Assembly (NCBI GenBank): GCA_963920575.1
Contig: OY986966.1
Coordinates: forward strand, 4,298,130-4,362,129
Source of the DNA: Narthecium ossifragum
Lineage: Eukaryota > Streptophyta > Magnoliopsida > Dioscoreales > Nartheciaceae
DNA length: 64,000 nt
Direction: 5' to 3'
Made by a program: the position numbers and the translations under genes. Below the pieces are notes generated by a model that saw only the letters and a program-made list of their open reading frames with translations, made no database searches and had not been told where the DNA came from. Below, piece after piece: positions 35,198-47,752 of this stretch (its first letter is position 1; the number at the start of each line of letters is the position of its first letter).

Positions 35198-36361
35198 ATG
35201 GAAGATCACCGGACTCCGGCAGCAGCAGCAGCAGCAGCTAAGGGAGCAAACCCTAACCCTAACCCTAACCCTAACCCTAAACCCAACCCCAATATTGAAT
35301 CTGGTTGGCAAGACGATATCATCATCGAAGTGCTAGCTAGGCTTCCAGTGAGATCAATCCTTAGGTCCAGATGTGTCTGCAAACATTGGAAGTATTGGAC
35401 GTCCACTCCTTACTTCATCCGCAAACATCTCACCATTTCTCACAAGAACCGATGGTTTCAGAGGAACCCAACCCTACCCATCTCTCCTCACCCTGATGAC
35501 CCAAAAGATCAGCAACTCAAGCCAAGCTCCACCACTCTTCGCGGCCTCATCACTTCCAACACTTGCAATGGCTTGATAACTTTCATGAATGGCATGAAAG
35601 GTCACCATGAGATAAGTTCTTGCGTCACGAACCCTCTCATGAGACAAAGGGTTCAACCGCCGGTGTTGATAACCAATGGACGTTATTGTACTAACTTAGG
35701 GTTAGGTTACTGTTCCTCCTCCAAAGGCTACAAAGTGGTCGCAATGTTGCGAGATGAGAATACTGAGATCGGCTTCATGACCTGCGAGGTGCTCAATTGC
35801 CGCGGCAGTACTGCTAGTAGTTCTTGGCGTAGCGTCGGAGACGTGCCTTATAACCTCGCCGGAGACTTGCCAGTGCTCGCCAACGACTCGTTGCACTGGA
35901 AGATCAGAGAAGCACATTCCTCGATCGCGTCGATCGTGCTGGCTTTCGAGATTGAAGAAGAGAAGTTTGAAGTGATTCCTCATCCTGAAGGTATCTCGGT
36001 ATCTAATACCGATAACGAATATCTCCAGATTGCAGCGTTGGATGGGTGTCTGTGTCTGTGCCATTCATTAATGTTTCACAAGTCCAGGATGGATATATGG
36101 ATGCTGGAGAACTACAACAAGAGGATTTGGGTGAAGAATTACAGCATAGATTTGGCGGGTTTTCAGCTACGTGATGGTAGCTTCGGAGTTCCACTTGATG
36201 TCATAGGCATGTATAAAGGATTGATTTCGCTGCAGCACTACCAGAGGTTGTATCTCTATGATCCTCTTAGTAAAATGTTTGGTCTTTGTCACCACAGAGT
36301 GCCATGCAAAGGTGGCATTTTTACAAGTAGTCTGGTGTCACCAAAAGAGTTGCTTAATTAG
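35198..36361 (+). CDS. F-box protein with FBA-type C-terminal domain, 387 aa
   Basis: A single exon; I take the ATG at 35198 because the codon before it is GTG. Residues 7-14 are an Ala run and 18-33 are Asn-Pro repeats coded by telomere-like CCCTAA hexamers. The F-box is at about 37-77 (WQDDIIIEVLARLPVRSILRSRCVCKHW) and would bind the SKP1/ASK adaptor of an SCF ubiquitin ligase. The C-terminal part matches the order of plant F-box-associated (FBA) domains: LGYCSSSKGYKVV, then SWRSVGDVP, LANDSLHW and WMLENYNKRIWVKNY, ending in LYLYDPLSKMF. This part selects the substrate, which cannot be predicted. A damaged paralogue lies 3 kb upstream. Confidence 0.9.
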   Translation: MEDHRTPAAAAAAAKGANPNPNPNPNPKPNPNIESGWQDDIIIEVLARLPVRSILRSRCVCKHWKYWTSTPYFIRKHLTISHKNRWFQRNPTLPISPHPDDPKDQQLKPSSTTLRGLITSNTCNGLITFMNGMKGHHEISSCVTNPLMRQRVQPPVLITNGRYCTNLGLGYCSSSKGYKVVAMLRDENTEIGFMTCEVLNCRGSTASSSWRSVGDVPYNLAGDLPVLANDSLHWKIREAHSSIASIVLAFEIEEEKFEVIPHPEGISVSNTDNEYLQIAALDGCLCLCHSLMFHKSRMDIWMLENYNKRIWVKNYSIDLAGFQLRDGSFGVPLDVIGMYKGLISLQHYQRLYLYDPLSKMFGLCHHRVPCKGGIFTSSLVSPKELLN

Positions 36362-37000
36362 TTAACGATGGCTAGAGCTTGATCAGTCTGTAGGCAATTC
36401 TAAGTATTTTTTTTTCTTTTTTTTTTTTTTTTTTATAGTCAAGTGTCACTTCTTTTTGAGCTAATTTAGAGAATTAATGTTGACATTAATGCTAATTGTT
36501 TTTTCTTATAGGTGTAAATATTGTGTTTGGCTTTATAAAAGTTATGCATGCGCGCCCTTGAGAAGGGTTTAAAGCATTGATCTACCAGAGCTAGCTGGAC
36601 ATATAGTGCTTTAGGAAGAAGATTAAAGCATGCTCTATTGGAAAAGGCATAAGGAAAATACTGTTGGGAGTGCAAGCTAAGCGAGTACCGAGATTTACCA
36701 AATGATTAAAAATACAATATTTTCTTGGTTTGGCAAACGCCTACGTCCACCGACAAAAGCGAAGAGCAAACTTACTAATCAACCAAAGAAAACTATTACA
36801 GAGAGTATCAAAGACTAAAAGCAAGACTTTTTAGGGCCGTTTGGTTCATGATTAGGGGATAACCTCACTCTATCCTCTTATTATCATTGTTTTATCAAAC
36901 ATCAAAACAACAATTACGCGGACCCCATATCAAACAGACCCGGTGATCAATGCTGCCAAACTCAAACAAGTAAGAAAAGCATAGACAAAAGAGAAGTTAA
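36362..37000. other. 3' flank of F-box gene with transposon debris
   Basis: A poly-T run is at 36410-36436. At 36662-36830 TGTTGGGAGTG and GCCTACGTCCACCG resemble part of a copia LTR. GGGCCGTTTGGTTCATGATTAGG at 36834 resembles a MITE end. Confidence 0.4.
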
Positions 37001-38090
37001 TGTGTAAGGAATCATGTCTAGATTCCATATTTATTAGTAATTTTGTTAATTTAATTTTGAAATTAATTAGATTTGTATTATGGTTCATACAAGACTAATT
37101 GAAGGCAAATTGGATCAAGTGGGATCAAATTGGCTCAAGTCAGATCAAGTTAATGACAAAGTTTAATCACTGCCGTTGGATTGGAGAGAAGTGAAATCGA
37201 ACAGTCTGGATAAATAACCTAGTTGCTACTTATGCATATATAAACGGGGGCTGCATACGGAAGAGGGTCTCTCGGCCGCTACGGAAAAACAGTGAGAAGT
37301 TGATGCTCTGGGCGGCGACGAAGAACAGATGAAATAGAGGAGAGAGAAGCTGTATTAGGGGAAGAGGATTAAAAAAAGAGAGACGGAGAAATGTCACAGA
37401 GATGATAAAGTGAGAGAGTTGACCGGCTGTGTGGGAGAAAAGATAGAGAAAAATAGAGGTGATCTATGGCATTGACCGGCTGTGGGAGGTAGAAGATATG
37501 CATTGACCGGTCTTGAGAGAAGAGGAGAGAACTGTGCGGAAGAAAGAGAGAGAGAAGAAGAAGAGAGAGGTGTGCGGGAGAAAGAGGCAGAGAAGAAACC
37601 GAGAGGAGAGAGAGCCGTGGAGGAGAGAATAAATAGAGAAGAAGAGAGAGAGAAGAAGAGAGAAAAATAGAGAGAGAGAGTGTGTGTGAGGAGAGAGTGT
37701 TTTGAAGAGCTTGATGGCTGCCGTCTAAGGGAGAAGACGCGTTGGAGAACAGTTGAAGATTGTGTGAAGGCGATCCATCAAGAAAACAAGAGTTGCGGAC
37801 CGTGCTTCGAGGAGTCGAGCAAGTTCCAGGACGACATGTGTACGCGAGGAGTCAGTACAGTGAGTTCGTCATAACTTGTGTGAACGATACTCTTGGTTTT
37901 TAGTGAATTGGTTTCGCCTGGTCCTACGTTGGACCCGTGGTTTTTTCCCGTGAGAGTTTTTCCACGTTAAAAATCGGGTGTCTCTTATTTCTTACATATT
38001 TAATTCCCTGCTTATATATGCTTTCGTATTTTTCGAGTAATTCGTAAGGTCTATTTAATTTTATAATGCATCTCTCTTCCTGGTCTCAGT
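37001..38090 (+). mobile_element. Probable copia LTR relic, about 1.1 kb
   Basis: It contains a TATAAAC box region (about 37237), GA-rich leader-like sequence, and CCCGTGGTTTTTTCCCGTGA then TTTTTCCACGTTAAAAATCG, the GTGG...TTTTCCACGT block typical of copia LTR R/U5. The left end may be TGTGTAAGGA at 37001. No target duplication was found and the right end is uncertain. Confidence 0.5.
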
Positions 38091-38563
38091 CAACTTCAAA
38101 CTTCCAAATCTTAAGACAAAAGTTATATATTTATCCCAAAGCAAAGAATAGCAGACGCGATACTTTCTATATTCAACCCAAATATTAAGAAATCAGTGTT
38201 ATTTGAGGCCCTGCCTCCCGGGTTTTACCCAAAAAAAAGAAAAGAAATCAATGACAAAATGGCCATTACTGCAGAACCATACTAAAGTAAAAGAGCCCAT
38301 CGGGTCCGGCCCAACAATATAAGAACCTCATAGCCATAGTAATAGTCCAATTAATCGTGGATGTTTGTGTACACAGCAGAACTAAGGGGCTGATTTTAGT
38401 AGCGTCTTCTATTAATAGTGATGGAATAATAATATTATTTCTTATGAAGCAGTCAGAGAAAGATATGGTATGTATTATTAACAATTTTCACATCGGTAAC
38501 ATTGGTGATATGGTTTTTATTTGTTATTAATGAAAATAAAATTCGACAAGTTTGATCGGTATC
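38091..38563. other. Unassigned AT-rich DNA left of the solo LTR
   Basis: No gene was recognised. It may be part of the decayed CACTA element whose coding relic continues after 39688. Confidence 0.4.
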
Positions 38564-39688
38564 TGTTAGTCATAAATATAACAATGTCCAAAAGTCATTT
38601 GGGCGATTAAAAACATCAATGACAATTTCATAAATATTGCTAATCGGTCAATAAATACTTTAGTTTTGACATAGCTGAAGTATTTTGACCATAACTTTTG
38701 TATCAAATATTCAAATTGGGCGATTCTTGAACGATAGGAAAGAGGACGAAAAGATCTACAACTTTGTTGTTGACAAGATCTTTAGATTCCGTCGTTTACT
38801 ATGTCAAACTAACAGTCGAAGTACCGTAGAAAAATAGTAAATAATGATCAATATTCTAAATGTCATCGTCCAAAGAATGGTCGATGTCATCGTTCATTTG
38901 CCTATCGGCCAAAACCCATCGGCCATATTTTGATTGATTATTTTAATAAGACATCAATGTGATTCGACTATTTTTATCATAACTTTCTCATACGATATCC
39001 AAATGAGTTGGTTTTTGGACCGATGGAAAGAGAATTCGAAAACCTACAACTTTCATGTTCAGAGTTTTATCAAATTTTAAGGTTATCATCGGAAAAATTG
39101 TAGTGGAAGACAAGACGCTTATCTGATGGCAGTTTCGTAAATAAATGAATATGTCACCCAGTTATGCATTTCTCACTGTTTCAGATTCAGTTCTGACAGT
39201 TGCAGTAGGTAGTTTGGGTGGTTTCAAGGTGGTTTTAAGGTAGTTACCAGAAGCCCTATAAAAGGCTAAGAAGATGAAGAAAAAATGTCCCCGACCATCA
39301 AAGTAAACCAGCTTTTTATGTAGCTTTTTATTTATCAATGTAGCCTTATTTATCTCAATGAAGCTTTTATTCCTTTTAATTCCTTCAACCAGTCCTTCAT
39401 TTATAGGAGTAGTGCTACCATAATTTCATTCATAGGAGTAGTGCTACCATAATTCTATTCATAGGAGTAGATCTATCACTCATAGGAATAGTTTTAGCAT
39501 ATTTCATCATTCATTCCTATTTTTCACTTCACATCTTCTATTTCCACTTCACATCCATTTCTCAACAGCTTCGACACCTCTGTTCGAACAAAGTTCGAAG
39601 GAGTTGGACTAAACCACAATCCTCCTGATTCTTGATGTTAGACTATTTTGACCTTTGCCATCTTTCCTGCATAATTTATGTTCTAACA
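38564..39688 (+). mobile_element. Gypsy solo LTR, 1125 bp, TSD GTATC
   Basis: It begins TGTTAG and ends CTAACA, a perfect 6-bp inverted terminus, and is flanked on both sides by GTATC (38559-38563 and 39689-39693). It shares CATCGTCC, TATCGGCCAAAA words, a TATAAAAGGC box (about 39258) and its 3' end layout with the LTR at 6403-7662, so it belongs to a related Tat family. No internal region remains. Confidence 0.9.
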
Positions 39689-39746
39689 GTATCATATACA
39701 TTTAGTTTGTGTACCTAATTTGTTTGTCTTTCGTAGGAATTTTGAG

Positions 39747-40799
39747 ATGAATAAGAGTTGCATTGGGCTTGCCAACAAGTTTTGTGATGAGTATAAAGGT
39801 GTTGAAGGTTTTCTTGCGATGGCTCATGATTATGTTGATGGAAGTAATAGGATTAGGTGTCCATGTCAAAAATATGAGAATCAGTATTTTAGGCATATTG
39901 ATGAAGTCCAAGTGCATTTATTCTTCAAGGGAATAGACTCATTAGATATTCTATGGGGAAGAGGAAATGTGGGGCACCGACGACAATGGAGATATCGATA
40001 GCGGGCCGGAAGGACAGTTTAGAGGAGGTTGATGAAATATTAGATGACATTTATATGGGTAAATTGCCAGAAGGTAATTGGATGAATCTTCTACCGATTC
40101 TGGGTCATCAACCATAAGGTGCATGTTAGATTGTTGAGTTCTACAAATTGTCTCATACTCAAAAAGGATGGGTCTTTTGTTACTCTTAGTACTGAAGAAA
40201 ACTATGTAAGTATCGTGATTTCCTCAATTTCATATATGATTCTTAGCCTATGCATTTATTATGGGACTGTTGCATATGCACTTTGTAATCGGATTCATAT
40301 GTTGTAACCTTTTATAAAATTGCTTTATTATTGCTGGCAGTTTGTCTATGAAGTTTGTTTGCACATATTGCCTCTTCATGTTGCAATCTTTTATAAAATT
40401 ACTATGTGCATTGAGTGCTTATCTCGTCCATTGATTACATGCAATACATAATCTTTTGTTTCACTCTTGTGTAGAGAAAGATCCGAGAACTGTTGATGCA
40501 AAGTAGTGATGAAGGTGGGCAGACATTGAGGTTGGAAGAGGAAGCTTTTAGCGGGGTATTGGGGAGGTCGCGAATGGGAGATTCAGCAATGCCTCCTCAA
40601 AGAAGCTCCAAAGACAACTCAAGTCGCTATTTTAACACAAGAAATCGAAAAATACAAGTCAATGATGGAGGAATCAAAGGCAAAATATGAGTCAACGTTG
40701 GATGAGTCAAAAGAGGAAACGAAAGTAGAAATTTCAAATCTTAAGTCTCAGCTTGCAAAGTTCTGGACTTACATTGATACTATGTCTAAGAAAAGTTAG
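39747..40799 (+). pseudogene. CACTA (En/Spm) transposon protein relic
   Basis: After a TTTCGTAG acceptor-like site the Met at 39747 starts a transposase-associated domain: FCDEYKGVEGFLAMAHDY, then RIRCPCQKYENQ and VQVHLFFKGID. Later segments read KKDGSFVTLSTEE (about 40160) and EEAFSGVLGRSRMG (about 40535), like the plant transposase_24 region of CACTA proteins, and end in a coiled coil with stop 40797-40799. Exons are broken by stops and frameshifts. No TNP2-type transposase is seen. Confidence 0.7.
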
Positions 40800-40949
40800 A
40801 AGTACAGATAATAGCAATCCTTTGGATATATTTAGAAATCTTTTTCTTTATGTTTTGTTAAAATTACTTTAGATTTGAAATTGAATTGCAATGTAAATTC
40901 AAATTCGATTTAGCATGGAGTTTTAACATTCTAAATTATGTGATTCTAG

Positions 40950-41536
40950 ATAGCGTGGTTGATTTGAGCATGTTTTCAATGACCCAAATGTATTGGTCAT
41001 TATGAGTAGCGTATAGCGACCACATTTTTGATACGAGACTTTTAGCGACCATTTTTTTGGTTGTTATTGCCATTACTTAAAGCGACCAATATTGATTGGT
41101 CATGATTAGTTATCGTTTTTAGTGACAGTGAATCACACTATTTATGACTAAAACTATGATCGCAACTAATAGATATAGCTACTTTATTTGCGTTTTTTAC
41201 GATCAACATGTGGTCATAATTGATCATATGGTTTATGGAGTTACTCATTATGACCAAATTTGAGTAATCGCCTTGAGTTGATACCTTTAGCAACCAACGC
41301 GTTGAAGTTTAATGCGACCAATAAATATTTCAATTGTGATCAAAATTGGTCGTTGATAGTTAATCGTTTGCAACCAACTTGATTTAGTCGGAAGGTACTA
41401 TTTGTTACAACATATTTTTGACTATTTGATAATCAAAAAGAACTGGTTGTTAAAACCTTGAAATTGCCTTTAGTGACCAAATGCTGCACTTATTGCAACC
41501 ACCATGTTGATCGCTAATCGGCTTTTTTCTTGTTGG
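40950..41536. repeat. CACTA subterminal repeats and right end
   Basis: GCGACCA/TGGTCG-type words recur on both strands. The end GCTAATCGGCTTTTTTCTTG near 41510-41535 is the complement of the usual CACTACAAGAAAAA terminus in degenerate form. Confidence 0.65.
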
Positions 41537-41648
41537 GATTACCCTATTGATCTGTTCTTCTAAATTCTCCATAATTAGTGTATGTCATCAAAGATTAGAA
41601 AAGGCTTAAGCGTGCCTTAATAGCCATCTTTTTTCCCCAGCTGATATT

Positions 41649-41679
<31 letters not shown>

Positions 41680-42886
41680 GCCAGAGATGGCAATGGAGAG
41701 GTAGCACGTTGGTGTGAAGAGTCCCAAGAAGGCAACTGGCTAATAATTGTATAGAGCAACTAGATACCAATATATATGTTCCTATCAGTCAAGACAACCT
41801 CGCTTGTTCCCAAGAAGCACACCAATAGCCCCCCTCGCCCTCTCCCTCCCACCTCTCCCTCTCTCTCTCATCTCCGCACGCCCACCCTCTTCCTTCCACG
41901 TTCCACTCAATTCCTCCACCATCTCCCTGAGCTTCCCTGCTACACTATCACCACCACTGTCCCCCCAACCATGCATCTTGTGTCACATACAAACAAGCCA
42001 CCCTCTGCATTCATCTCTTTCTCTCTCTATGTTTTGATGCTTTTCATGCCCATCAATGCCTGCATGCAACCAGAGCCGCTCCCCTGCAGCACCCCTAAAC
42101 GCACCACTCAAACCAAAAACAATCAGTATTTCTTTTAACATTAATATCATATAATCTCTAAATATATACTGAATATCATCACAAAATTTCCCAAAATATC
42201 ATACATCTCTGAAAAACACAAGGGTCATTTAGAAAAAAAAAAGAAAAAAAAATCCCCCAAGATAGTTTAGCTCAAAAATATAAATAAAATTATTAAACTA
42301 ACCATGACTATAATGTGTATGTGTCTTATTCTATATATCTAATATCGTTAAGTCTCTTAGCCCCTGTTTGATATCCCCATTCCTACTCCAAACATCAAAA
42401 GTAATCATTATTAGTTTATCATCATTCCACATATCACAATCACTCTATTTTTTTTAATCCCCGGTCGGATGAAATGACCATGAATTATAAGAATTACAGA
42501 GGATTTTATGATATATATATATTATATATTATTAATATTTATTTTTTATTTTCATGCTTAATATTCAACCAGCCAGCCACACACAGAGCAGGTAAACTAG
42601 CTAGAATCCAAACCCAGCAAACCCCTATGGCTACCCCCATCACATGTATGAGTCACACAAATCCCTAATTCTCATTCAAGCAAAAAAGACTGCCACTAAC
42701 ATCCAAAGACTCATAAAACCTCTCTACCAGCTGCTGCTTTCCTATATATATTTAACTATCCCTCATCCCCCCAACCCTGGCCTGTAGATGACCACCGCAC
42801 TAGCCACCCAAAGAGATCAAGCATCTCCCCAACAGAGGCCACCATTAACGAGGCTTCCCTTTTCAGCTGGTTAAAACCCCCAGAAA
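41537..42886. other. Upstream region of the ABI4-type gene
   Basis: (GA)n at 41653-41680, CT/CC-rich DNA at 41820-42080 and AT-rich DNA beyond. CCTATATATATTTAACT near 42741 is a plausible TATA box for the gene at 42887. Confidence 0.5.
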
Positions 42887-43729
42887 ATGGATCCCAACTC
42901 CTTGACTCCTCCAAACCCAATAGAACAGTACCCACCTCCCCTCCCGGGCAGCCCCACCAGCAGCCGCAGCAGCCCCTCCACCACCACCACCGCCACCACC
43001 AGTAGCAGGAAGAGCAAGGGCAAAGGAGGACCGGACAATGCAAAGTTTAGATACAGAGGGGTGAGGCAGCGGAGCTGGGGGAAGTGGGTGGCGGAGATAA
43101 GAGAGCCCCGGAAGAGGACTCGCAAGTGGCTCGGCACCTTCTCCACGGCGGAGGACGCCGCCAAGGCCTACGACCGCGCCGCCTTGATGCTATACGGGCC
43201 AAAGGCCCAGCTTAACCTCCACCCCTCCTCTTTATCCTCCACCGCAGGTGGAAGCTCCTCCGGCGGCTCCGGCAGCAGCGCCACCTCTTCATCCTCCTCC
43301 GCCGCCACCCTGCGTCCCTTGCTTCCACGTCCCACCCTCAGCTTCCCATTTCCAATCTTAAGCCTGGCACCGGCTCCGTCGCCATACCCGTACCCGCCGC
43401 CGCCCATGTTGCACCCGATCCAATTAGACCATCCGACCAGTACTAATAATAGCTACGAGCCGCAGCAGCGGATGGAGGCGGTTGGACCCGATCCCGTTTG
43501 CCCGAATCCTCCTCCGATACAAGAAGTGGTCGCCACACTTGCGGGGTGTGTTAGCTCCGGGCTCTCGCTTACTAGCCCGCAGGTGGTGGCGCCGCTGGTG
43601 GTGCAACCGCAGCCACCTCCTCCGACGGCAGCGTCGCCGCCGCCGCCGACTGCGAGCTCGTGGCAGTCGTATGATGATTATGCTGCTTGCCTGTGGGATG
43701 ATCCTGATTCATTCTTGTTTGATCTCTGA
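42887..43729 (+). CDS. ABI4: AP2/ERF transcription factor, ABI4-type, 280 aa
   Basis: Single exon. A Ser/Thr/Pro-rich N terminus precedes the ABI4 signature [18 protein letters not shown]. The AP2/ERF domain (about 54-111) includes [20 protein letters not shown] and [20 protein letters not shown]. The LRPLLPRP motif at 142-149 is characteristic of ABI4 proteins. Ser/Pro-rich low-complexity segments follow, and an acidic, aromatic C terminus ([18 protein letters not shown]) is a likely activation domain. ABI4 is a nuclear factor binding CE1-type GC-rich sites in ABA, sugar and seed responses. GC-rich codon use contrasts with the AT-rich surroundings but is usual for such single-exon genes. It is somewhat shorter than Arabidopsis ABI4 (328 aa). 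It looks intact. Confidence 0.9.
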   Translation: MDPNSLTPPNPIEQYPPPLPGSPTSSRSSPSTTTTATTSSRKSKGKGGPDNAKFRYRGVRQRSWGKWVAEIREPRKRTRKWLGTFSTAEDAAKAYDRAALMLYGPKAQLNLHPSSLSSTAGGSSSGGSGSSATSSSSSAATLRPLLPRPTLSFPFPILSLAPAPSPYPYPPPPMLHPIQLDHPTSTNNSYEPQQRMEAVGPDPVCPNPPPIQEVVATLAGCVSSGLSLTSPQVVAPLVVQPQPPPPTAASPPPPTASSWQSYDDYAACLWDDPDSFLFDL

Positions 43730-45629
43730 GTTGGGGTTTATAGGTTAGGGTTTTCCATGCATGTTTCATATATAGGAGGGACTTTGGCACTTGTATCTTC
43801 TTTTCTTGGTCTTTCTCATTTAATTATACTTCATTGCTAATTTTCTATAGTAAGAACTCAGTGGTTATGATGAATTGAAGGAAATCAGGTGAATATTAAA
43901 GTTTTTTGAAAAATTAAGGTATGCTGCTGCCCTGCCTAATTTGATCCTTGGGTGCTAGCTAGGGTTTCAAGTTTAATTCTTGAATGCATATATATATGTT
44001 CTCTTCCAATGTTGCAATTCTTGGTCCATTACTGAACAGGATTAGATATATATGTGAGAGAGATTAATAAGAGAATGACTTGCTGTAGTTTCTCAATTTT
44101 GTAAGGCAGATGCCCTTAATTATTTGATAGATGTTAGTTGTCACACAGCTGATTAGTTGGAATTTACATGAGTGTGTAACATGTGTTTAATACTACTGAT
44201 GAGGCAACTATACTTCTAGCTAGTAAGAATATATATAATATCGGGGTTCAAATTAGCACATCCATGCTTTACCGTATTACGTGTGCACTTTGAGAATGCT
44301 TATAATTTGAGGGTGTAACTGCGAAGATGATTGTTCTTCAGATTCTCATCAGATGATTTTAAATATGACACATGTACCGTCTTTATCTCAAGATCTAATT
44401 AAGATCTACAAAATTAGATGCAAGTTCCTCTTCCTTTGTAGATGCTAGAGTTGCACATATTTTTGAGTTATATCTATATATATGAGCAGCTGTCATGGAG
44501 ATGAATAGGATGTTCAATGATGATATATAGCTCAAGAACAAAGAACTAGGGCTACAGGTTTGATATTACTGAGGTAGATCATCAGTTAAAGAAAGAACTG
44601 GAATTTGACTGAATTGCATCACAAGTGGGAAAGAATATAGCATATAATTATTAGGGTATTGGTGAGAAGGGTATGCAACGAGGATGGAGGTGCTCCTCCA
44701 TGCGCTAAAGAAAAGAATCAAGAAGAAGAGATCAAAGGGATTAACTATTGATGGAATATATGGTGTTTAACAGCAGTGAGCTTATGATCACATTGGTTTA
44801 GGCATCATTAACGTACTCTATTCTGCATAGTTAGCTTCCTTCTTCAATATATATGTTCCACTTGATTGTTAGGAATTATTGCAAGTTTTGCAATGGTTCT
44901 TCCTAGCTAGGTTCTTGTTATACCTCTATTATATATGGTTATATACATTTGTTTGAATTTTTCACTGTGATGGATCTAATAGTTATTCACCTGCACTACT
45001 TTTCTTTTGATACTAAATTAGCTAGGTGGCATCTTCAATGGCATGTATCTGACTAATTAATTAAGCAAGATCATTGATGCACTAATATTGAATCAATATT
45101 TTATGCAAATAAGTGAATAACTATCCTAATAACTACATTTTAGATGAAGACAGTGAAGTGCATATGTCGATCTCTATATGTATGACCTAAAGACTTTGAT
45201 TAATATTGCCATATTTTCTCTAGATTCTTCAAAATATCCGAGCGGAGTGTGATGTTTATTTCAAATCTTTCCTTCCATCCATTACTACCTACGTACCTAC
45301 TTGATTGATCTATATATTATCTGGCAAAAAAAATCTAAAATACTGTTGTATGACATAGCAAAGGATTTAGGATGGAGACGAGGATCATCCACGTCTAATT
45401 GGTGATGAAAAGATAGAGTGTTTTCAAGTTGAGATCGAAGAAAGAATGGTACATCAGTTTTGGAAGAAATGGTGGGAGAGGAAGGTTATATAAAATCCAA
45501 ACTATAGTAACGGTAATATGTGTAGCGAAATCTCCTTTAGTACTGATTGTTCACGTCGTGGATTTAAAACCTATGCTCCAATGCCATATTATTCCTATCA
45601 CTTAACAAGAACCATAGATTAGACCTAAT
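43730..45629. other. 3' flank of the ABI4-type gene, no further gene seen
   Basis: AT-rich with short TATATA tracts. No ORF, RNA gene or transposon was recognised over about 1.9 kb. Confidence 0.5.
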
Positions 45630-46495
45630 AAATGCGTAAATAATATATTAGTACCCTGTAGTTTTAAAAAAACTTTTGTGTAATCTCTCACATTTAAAAA
45701 CGACACATTAGATCCATTGATTTCAAAATCTGATTTTATGGGGGCCTCCAACCCATACGTAGTCATGGATCTGACGACAAACAGGGTCACGTGCGTCACA
45801 TTTGACCCATGTATGTTGCGTTGCTGCTCCTCCTCTCAAGTGCGCTCGTGGATGACCCGCCGCTTGCGGGTCTCGACGGGAGGCCACACGAGACAAGAAG
45901 TACATGGTGATTGCCGTAGCACAAGGCGTCGTGTCGGCAATGGCGCGGCTCCTAGACGTCGCTTCGAGTGGCGCCACCAGTGCCAAGGCGGTGGTGGCCA
46001 TCGCTAGGGTTTCGGCGGTGGAGAGCTGCTGACATGTGATTGCTGCTAAGAGATCCCTCCTCATCCTCCACCTAGCACGTGCACTCGAGTCTAGGGACGT
46101 GCGGGAAGATGTGTGCGAGGCTCTGTGAGACATAACCCTCGCAGCCCGGGGGCTCGGGGCGGTTGCGACGTTGGTGTGGAGCGGCGGCTATGGGATCTCC
46201 GATGAGGGCTTAGTCAGGGTCGCGAGCGACGACGATATCTCGATGGTGTTGTTCTTTGAGGTTGTGGACGACACGAAGGAGAAGGGCTTGAGGGAGGAGG
46301 CGGTGTTGGTGGAATTGGGTCATGTGCGGCGCACGTGGCCCGTTTTGCTGTTAGTCTGCTGACGACAATTGGACTGGAGGCCAAGATAAAAGAAAAATTT
46401 TAAATCAAGGGACTCAATGCCAAGTTTTCAAAAATCAAGAACCAAATAAAAGTTTTAGGAAAACTATATGGTAATAATAGATAATTTAGCCCATG
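45630..46495. mobile_element. MULE-like element with TIRs of about 90 bp and GC-rich cargo
   Basis: TATATTAGTACCCTGTAGTTTT at the left and the complement of AAAACTATATGGTAATAATAG at the right begin AT-rich inverted arms (about 45640-45735 and 46385-46480). These pair over roughly 90 bp with mismatches. The interior is sharply GC-rich and gene-like. No transposase is present. TSD not resolved. Confidence 0.6.
45840..46365 (+). pseudogene. Captured gene fragment, possibly ARM-repeat protein
   Basis: In one forward frame the translation contains SAKAVVAIARVSAVESC, then LLILHLARALESRDVRED and LAARGLGAVATLVW. This is the helix pattern of armadillo repeats as in plant U-box/ARM proteins. TGA stops replace likely Arg codons. 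The parent family is a tentative call. Confidence 0.4.
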
Positions 46496-47459
46496 ATAAA
46501 TTTATAGTTTAATTAACACGCTCCCTCACGTGTAAGCCAAACAACTTGATCTTGGAGTATGCAGTGAGCAGCCAGTGAAGGCAAAGGTGGAGAAAAAACA
46601 CCTGGATGGAGATGACTGGATAGAGAGGAGAGGAAATCGTTTGGGTGGTTGTGAAGGGCATTATTGACGCATGCAAGCCCGCGAAAGCAAAACAACACGA
46701 TATATGTTAAACTGTCTCTAAAGATTTAGATATGATCGCTATCATTATGAATCATATCACACGTGAAAGGACATGTTAGATTATAAATCTATCAACTCTT
46801 CTTTTTCCAATGGTTTAAGCATTTAGGTTGAATGGTTTGAATAATATGACATTAGAGCATATGTTTTGAGTTTCAAATAGATACTCATATATCAATAGCT
46901 TTGAAACGGTTTTGGCCCTTTTGGATCCCTCTTGATATTTGTCGATGTTTTTTCACTTCTAACTCCACACTTGGATTAAACAAACTCTCACCATCTGATG
47001 TATGTTTATTCTCTCGGCGGTCTCTTATAAGATTGTTGACCTAAATATTCTTATTTACTTATCTGTATTCACATGTGTGTTTCCTTTGACAAAATATTTT
47101 CTTTTTTATTTCCATATTATATGTTGATGGTGACGTTATATGGGACGGGCCTGGTTGAAAGAGTTGGGCTTTAAACTTGGACGCGATTGGGTATACAAAT
47201 TTCGCAAGAGCTCTGGGTGGATTTGGGGGCTGGGCCATTTTTTTATACATGTGGTTAGTTTAGGATTTGACTAACTCGCTCCACGTCCATGCCTCCATCA
47301 TGACTTTGTGACAAACGGGTGAGTTGCTGTGCACATCAGCAAGAATTCAAATGTAAACATGATTATAGTAAACACATAAAAGATAATAAATTCTGTGACG
47401 GACATCAACAAGCTCCCCTTCTGTCCCTTGTTTTTTAATTTAAAATTCAATGCTCAAAT
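46496..47459. other. Unassigned intergenic DNA
   Basis: No gene, RNA or repeat was recognised. Confidence 0.5.
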
Positions 47460-47752
47460 TGTTGTAACGTATATGTGTACTAAACAACACACACTATACT
47501 TTAATTAGAGAACGAAGGAGAGAGGAAGGATGAACACAAATAGAGAGAGAGAGAGAGAGAGAGTGAAACTTCTCTTACGCTGCTCTCTACTTCCTCTCAT
47601 TAATCTCCATTTCATCCATCAGCCAATGCCTATTTATAAGCATTTGAGTACATATGAGACAAAGTATCATCACATGGGTGAAAGTAAATTTCAACCCTCA
47701 TTAATGATGGTAGGTAATGGCCATTCACTCTATTTACACGTGATTCACAACA
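47460..47752 (-). mobile_element. Copia 3' LTR
   Basis: 293 bp with TG..CA ends. It differs from the 5' LTR by about ten substitutions and a longer GA repeat, so the insertion is not very recent. Confidence 0.95.

Noticed and set aside
37482..37874. Glu/Arg-rich ORF
   Set aside because: Produced by GA-rich LTR leader sequence.
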